Assembly (NCBI RefSeq): GCF_000613185.1
Contig: NZ_CCBB010000002.1
Location: 186,001 to 250,000 of the forward strand
DNA: 64,000 nt
Source: Mycolicibacterium cosmeticum
GTDB taxonomy: Bacteria; Actinomycetota; Actinomycetes; Mycobacteriales; Mycobacteriaceae
Reading direction: 5' to 3'
In this document: positions 63,501-64,000 of the stretch, piece after piece
Layout of the letters: the number at the start of each line of letters is the position of its first letter
Position numbering within the stretch: the stretch's first letter is position 1
Made by a program: the position numbers and the translations under genes
Notes under the pieces: model-generated
The model's input: the letters and a program-made list of their open reading frames with translations, nothing else
Databases searched by the model: none
What the model was told of the DNA's origin: nothing

Positions 63501-63554
63501 GAGACTGAAGCCAGGGACGAAATCCGGTCCGGTCGTGTCCCTGGCTTCAGTCTC
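63501..63554. terminator. Perfect 18-bp hairpin downstream of the DUF1254 gene
   Basis: GAGACTGAAGCCAGGGAC (63501-63518) is the exact complement of 63537-63554, with an 18-nt loop. It starts 7 bases after the stop codon and lies 36 bases before the next ATG, so it is a likely terminator. Confidence 0.65.
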
Positions 63555-63590
63555 GACGGGCCTGTCGGTGTGTCGTGTCAGCATCCGCGG

Positions 63591-64000
63591 ATGGGGGTTT
63601 TCATCGGAAGTGAGGCGCTGGCCGCGGGTCAGGTGACCCGCAGCGAGCTGCGCCGGCACCACCGCAGACTGTTTCCCGACGTGTACGGGCCCGACAACCC
63701 GACGCTGCTCGACCGGGCCAGGGCCGCGTGGTTGTGGTCGGGCCGGCGCGGCGTCATAGCGGGGGTGGCGGCGTCCGGTCTGCTCGGTGCGCGATGGGTG
63801 CCCGAGGACAGCGCGATCGAAATGCTCTGGCGCAACACCCATCCGCCGACGGGAGTCATCGTGCGCAACGAGACATACGCGCGCGACGAAATCACCACGT
63901 TCGGCGGGGTGCCCGTCACGACGCGGGCCCGGACCCTGTTCGACCTCGGTCGGCACCTGAGGCGCGACGACGCGGTGGCGCGGATGGACGCCTTGTTGTG
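63591..64000 (+). CDS. AbiEi/DUF559-type mycobacterial protein, N-terminal part
   Basis: An ATG frame with no stop runs to the window end (at least 136 codons). It begins MGVFIGSEALAAGQVTRSEL, then HRRLFPDVYGP, AAWLWSGRRGVIAGVAASG and VTTRARTLFDLGR. I recognise this as the common actinobacterial family with an AbiEi-like N-terminus and, usually, a DUF559 endonuclease-like C-terminus. The C-terminal part is outside the window. Such proteins are numerous in mycobacteria and often unlinked to an antitoxin. Confidence 0.7.
   Translation, partial: MGVFIGSEALAAGQVTRSELRRHHRRLFPDVYGPDNPTLLDRARAAWLWSGRRGVIAGVAASGLLGARWVPEDSAIEMLWRNTHPPTGVIVRNETYARDEITTFGGVPVTTRARTLFDLGRHLRRDDAVARMDALL

Noticed and set aside
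1..64000. CRISPR arrays, tRNA or rRNA genes, PE/PPE repeats
   Set aside because: No regularly spaced repeats, cloverleaf-like sequences, rRNA segments or PE/PPE motifs were found on reading both strands.

Overview
The window is high-GC actinobacterial chromosome and reads as a rapidly growing Mycobacterium/Mycolicibacterium. It carries MmpL3, a GTP-dependent PEP carboxykinase, WS/DGAT and LipC/LipW-type lipid enzymes, OpcA, and many leaderless promoters (TANNNT about 7 nt before the start codon). No rRNA, tRNA or CRISPR array was seen, and no gap over 300 bases lacks a gene.

Layout. Bases 1-12.4 kb: a PrrAB-like two-component pair (regulator truncated by the window edge), a small envelope operon (flippase-like membrane protein, M23-type lipoprotein, DUF3054 protein), an AI-2E/PerM-type permease, the trmB - NYN nuclease - mmpL3 operon, and a tandem pair of degenerate G-proteins. 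12.5-23.4 kb: pckA, a DUF2867 reductase, a fadD4-like CoA ligase with an enoyl-CoA hydratase, an MFS exporter plus NmtR-like ArsR sensor behind a 30-bp perfect palindrome, a double-hotdog enzyme, a CoA-transferase and an amidohydrolase.

23.4-33.0 kb: a complete RMM-type bacterial microcompartment locus (two tandem-domain BMC shell proteins, one BMC-H, one BMC-P, a PduM-like small protein, CoA-acylating aldehyde dehydrogenase, class-III aminotransferase, aminoglycoside-phosphotransferase-fold kinase, SDR, a UTRA-type GntR regulator and an APC amine permease). It is best explained as a 1-amino-2-propanol (amino alcohol) degradation organelle. 33.0-40.9 kb: LipW, then a 2-aminoethylphosphonate-type island (GntR and HD-domain PhnZ-like protein divergent from FAD oxidoreductase, phosphonatase-like HAD hydrolase and a four-gene ABC importer). 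There is no PhnW transaminase and no PhnY dioxygenase. Both islands are inserted into the conserved Rv0211-Rv0221 backbone and share similar TTGG...CCAA operators.

41-49.7 kb: two-domain FadE, LipC, a WS/DGAT enzyme, a Pro-rich lipoprotein, an NmrA-like protein, and an MFS gene with its FCD-type GntR regulator. 49.7-51.3 kb: an IS3-family element with a textbook -1 frameshift signal. It lies exactly where gene order jumps to secG - ppc - pgl - opcA - zwf - tal - tkt - ctaB, so secG is no longer behind gap-pgk-tpiA. The last genes are a DUF1254/DUF1214 protein and the start of a mycobacterial AbiEi/DUF559-type protein that runs off the end.
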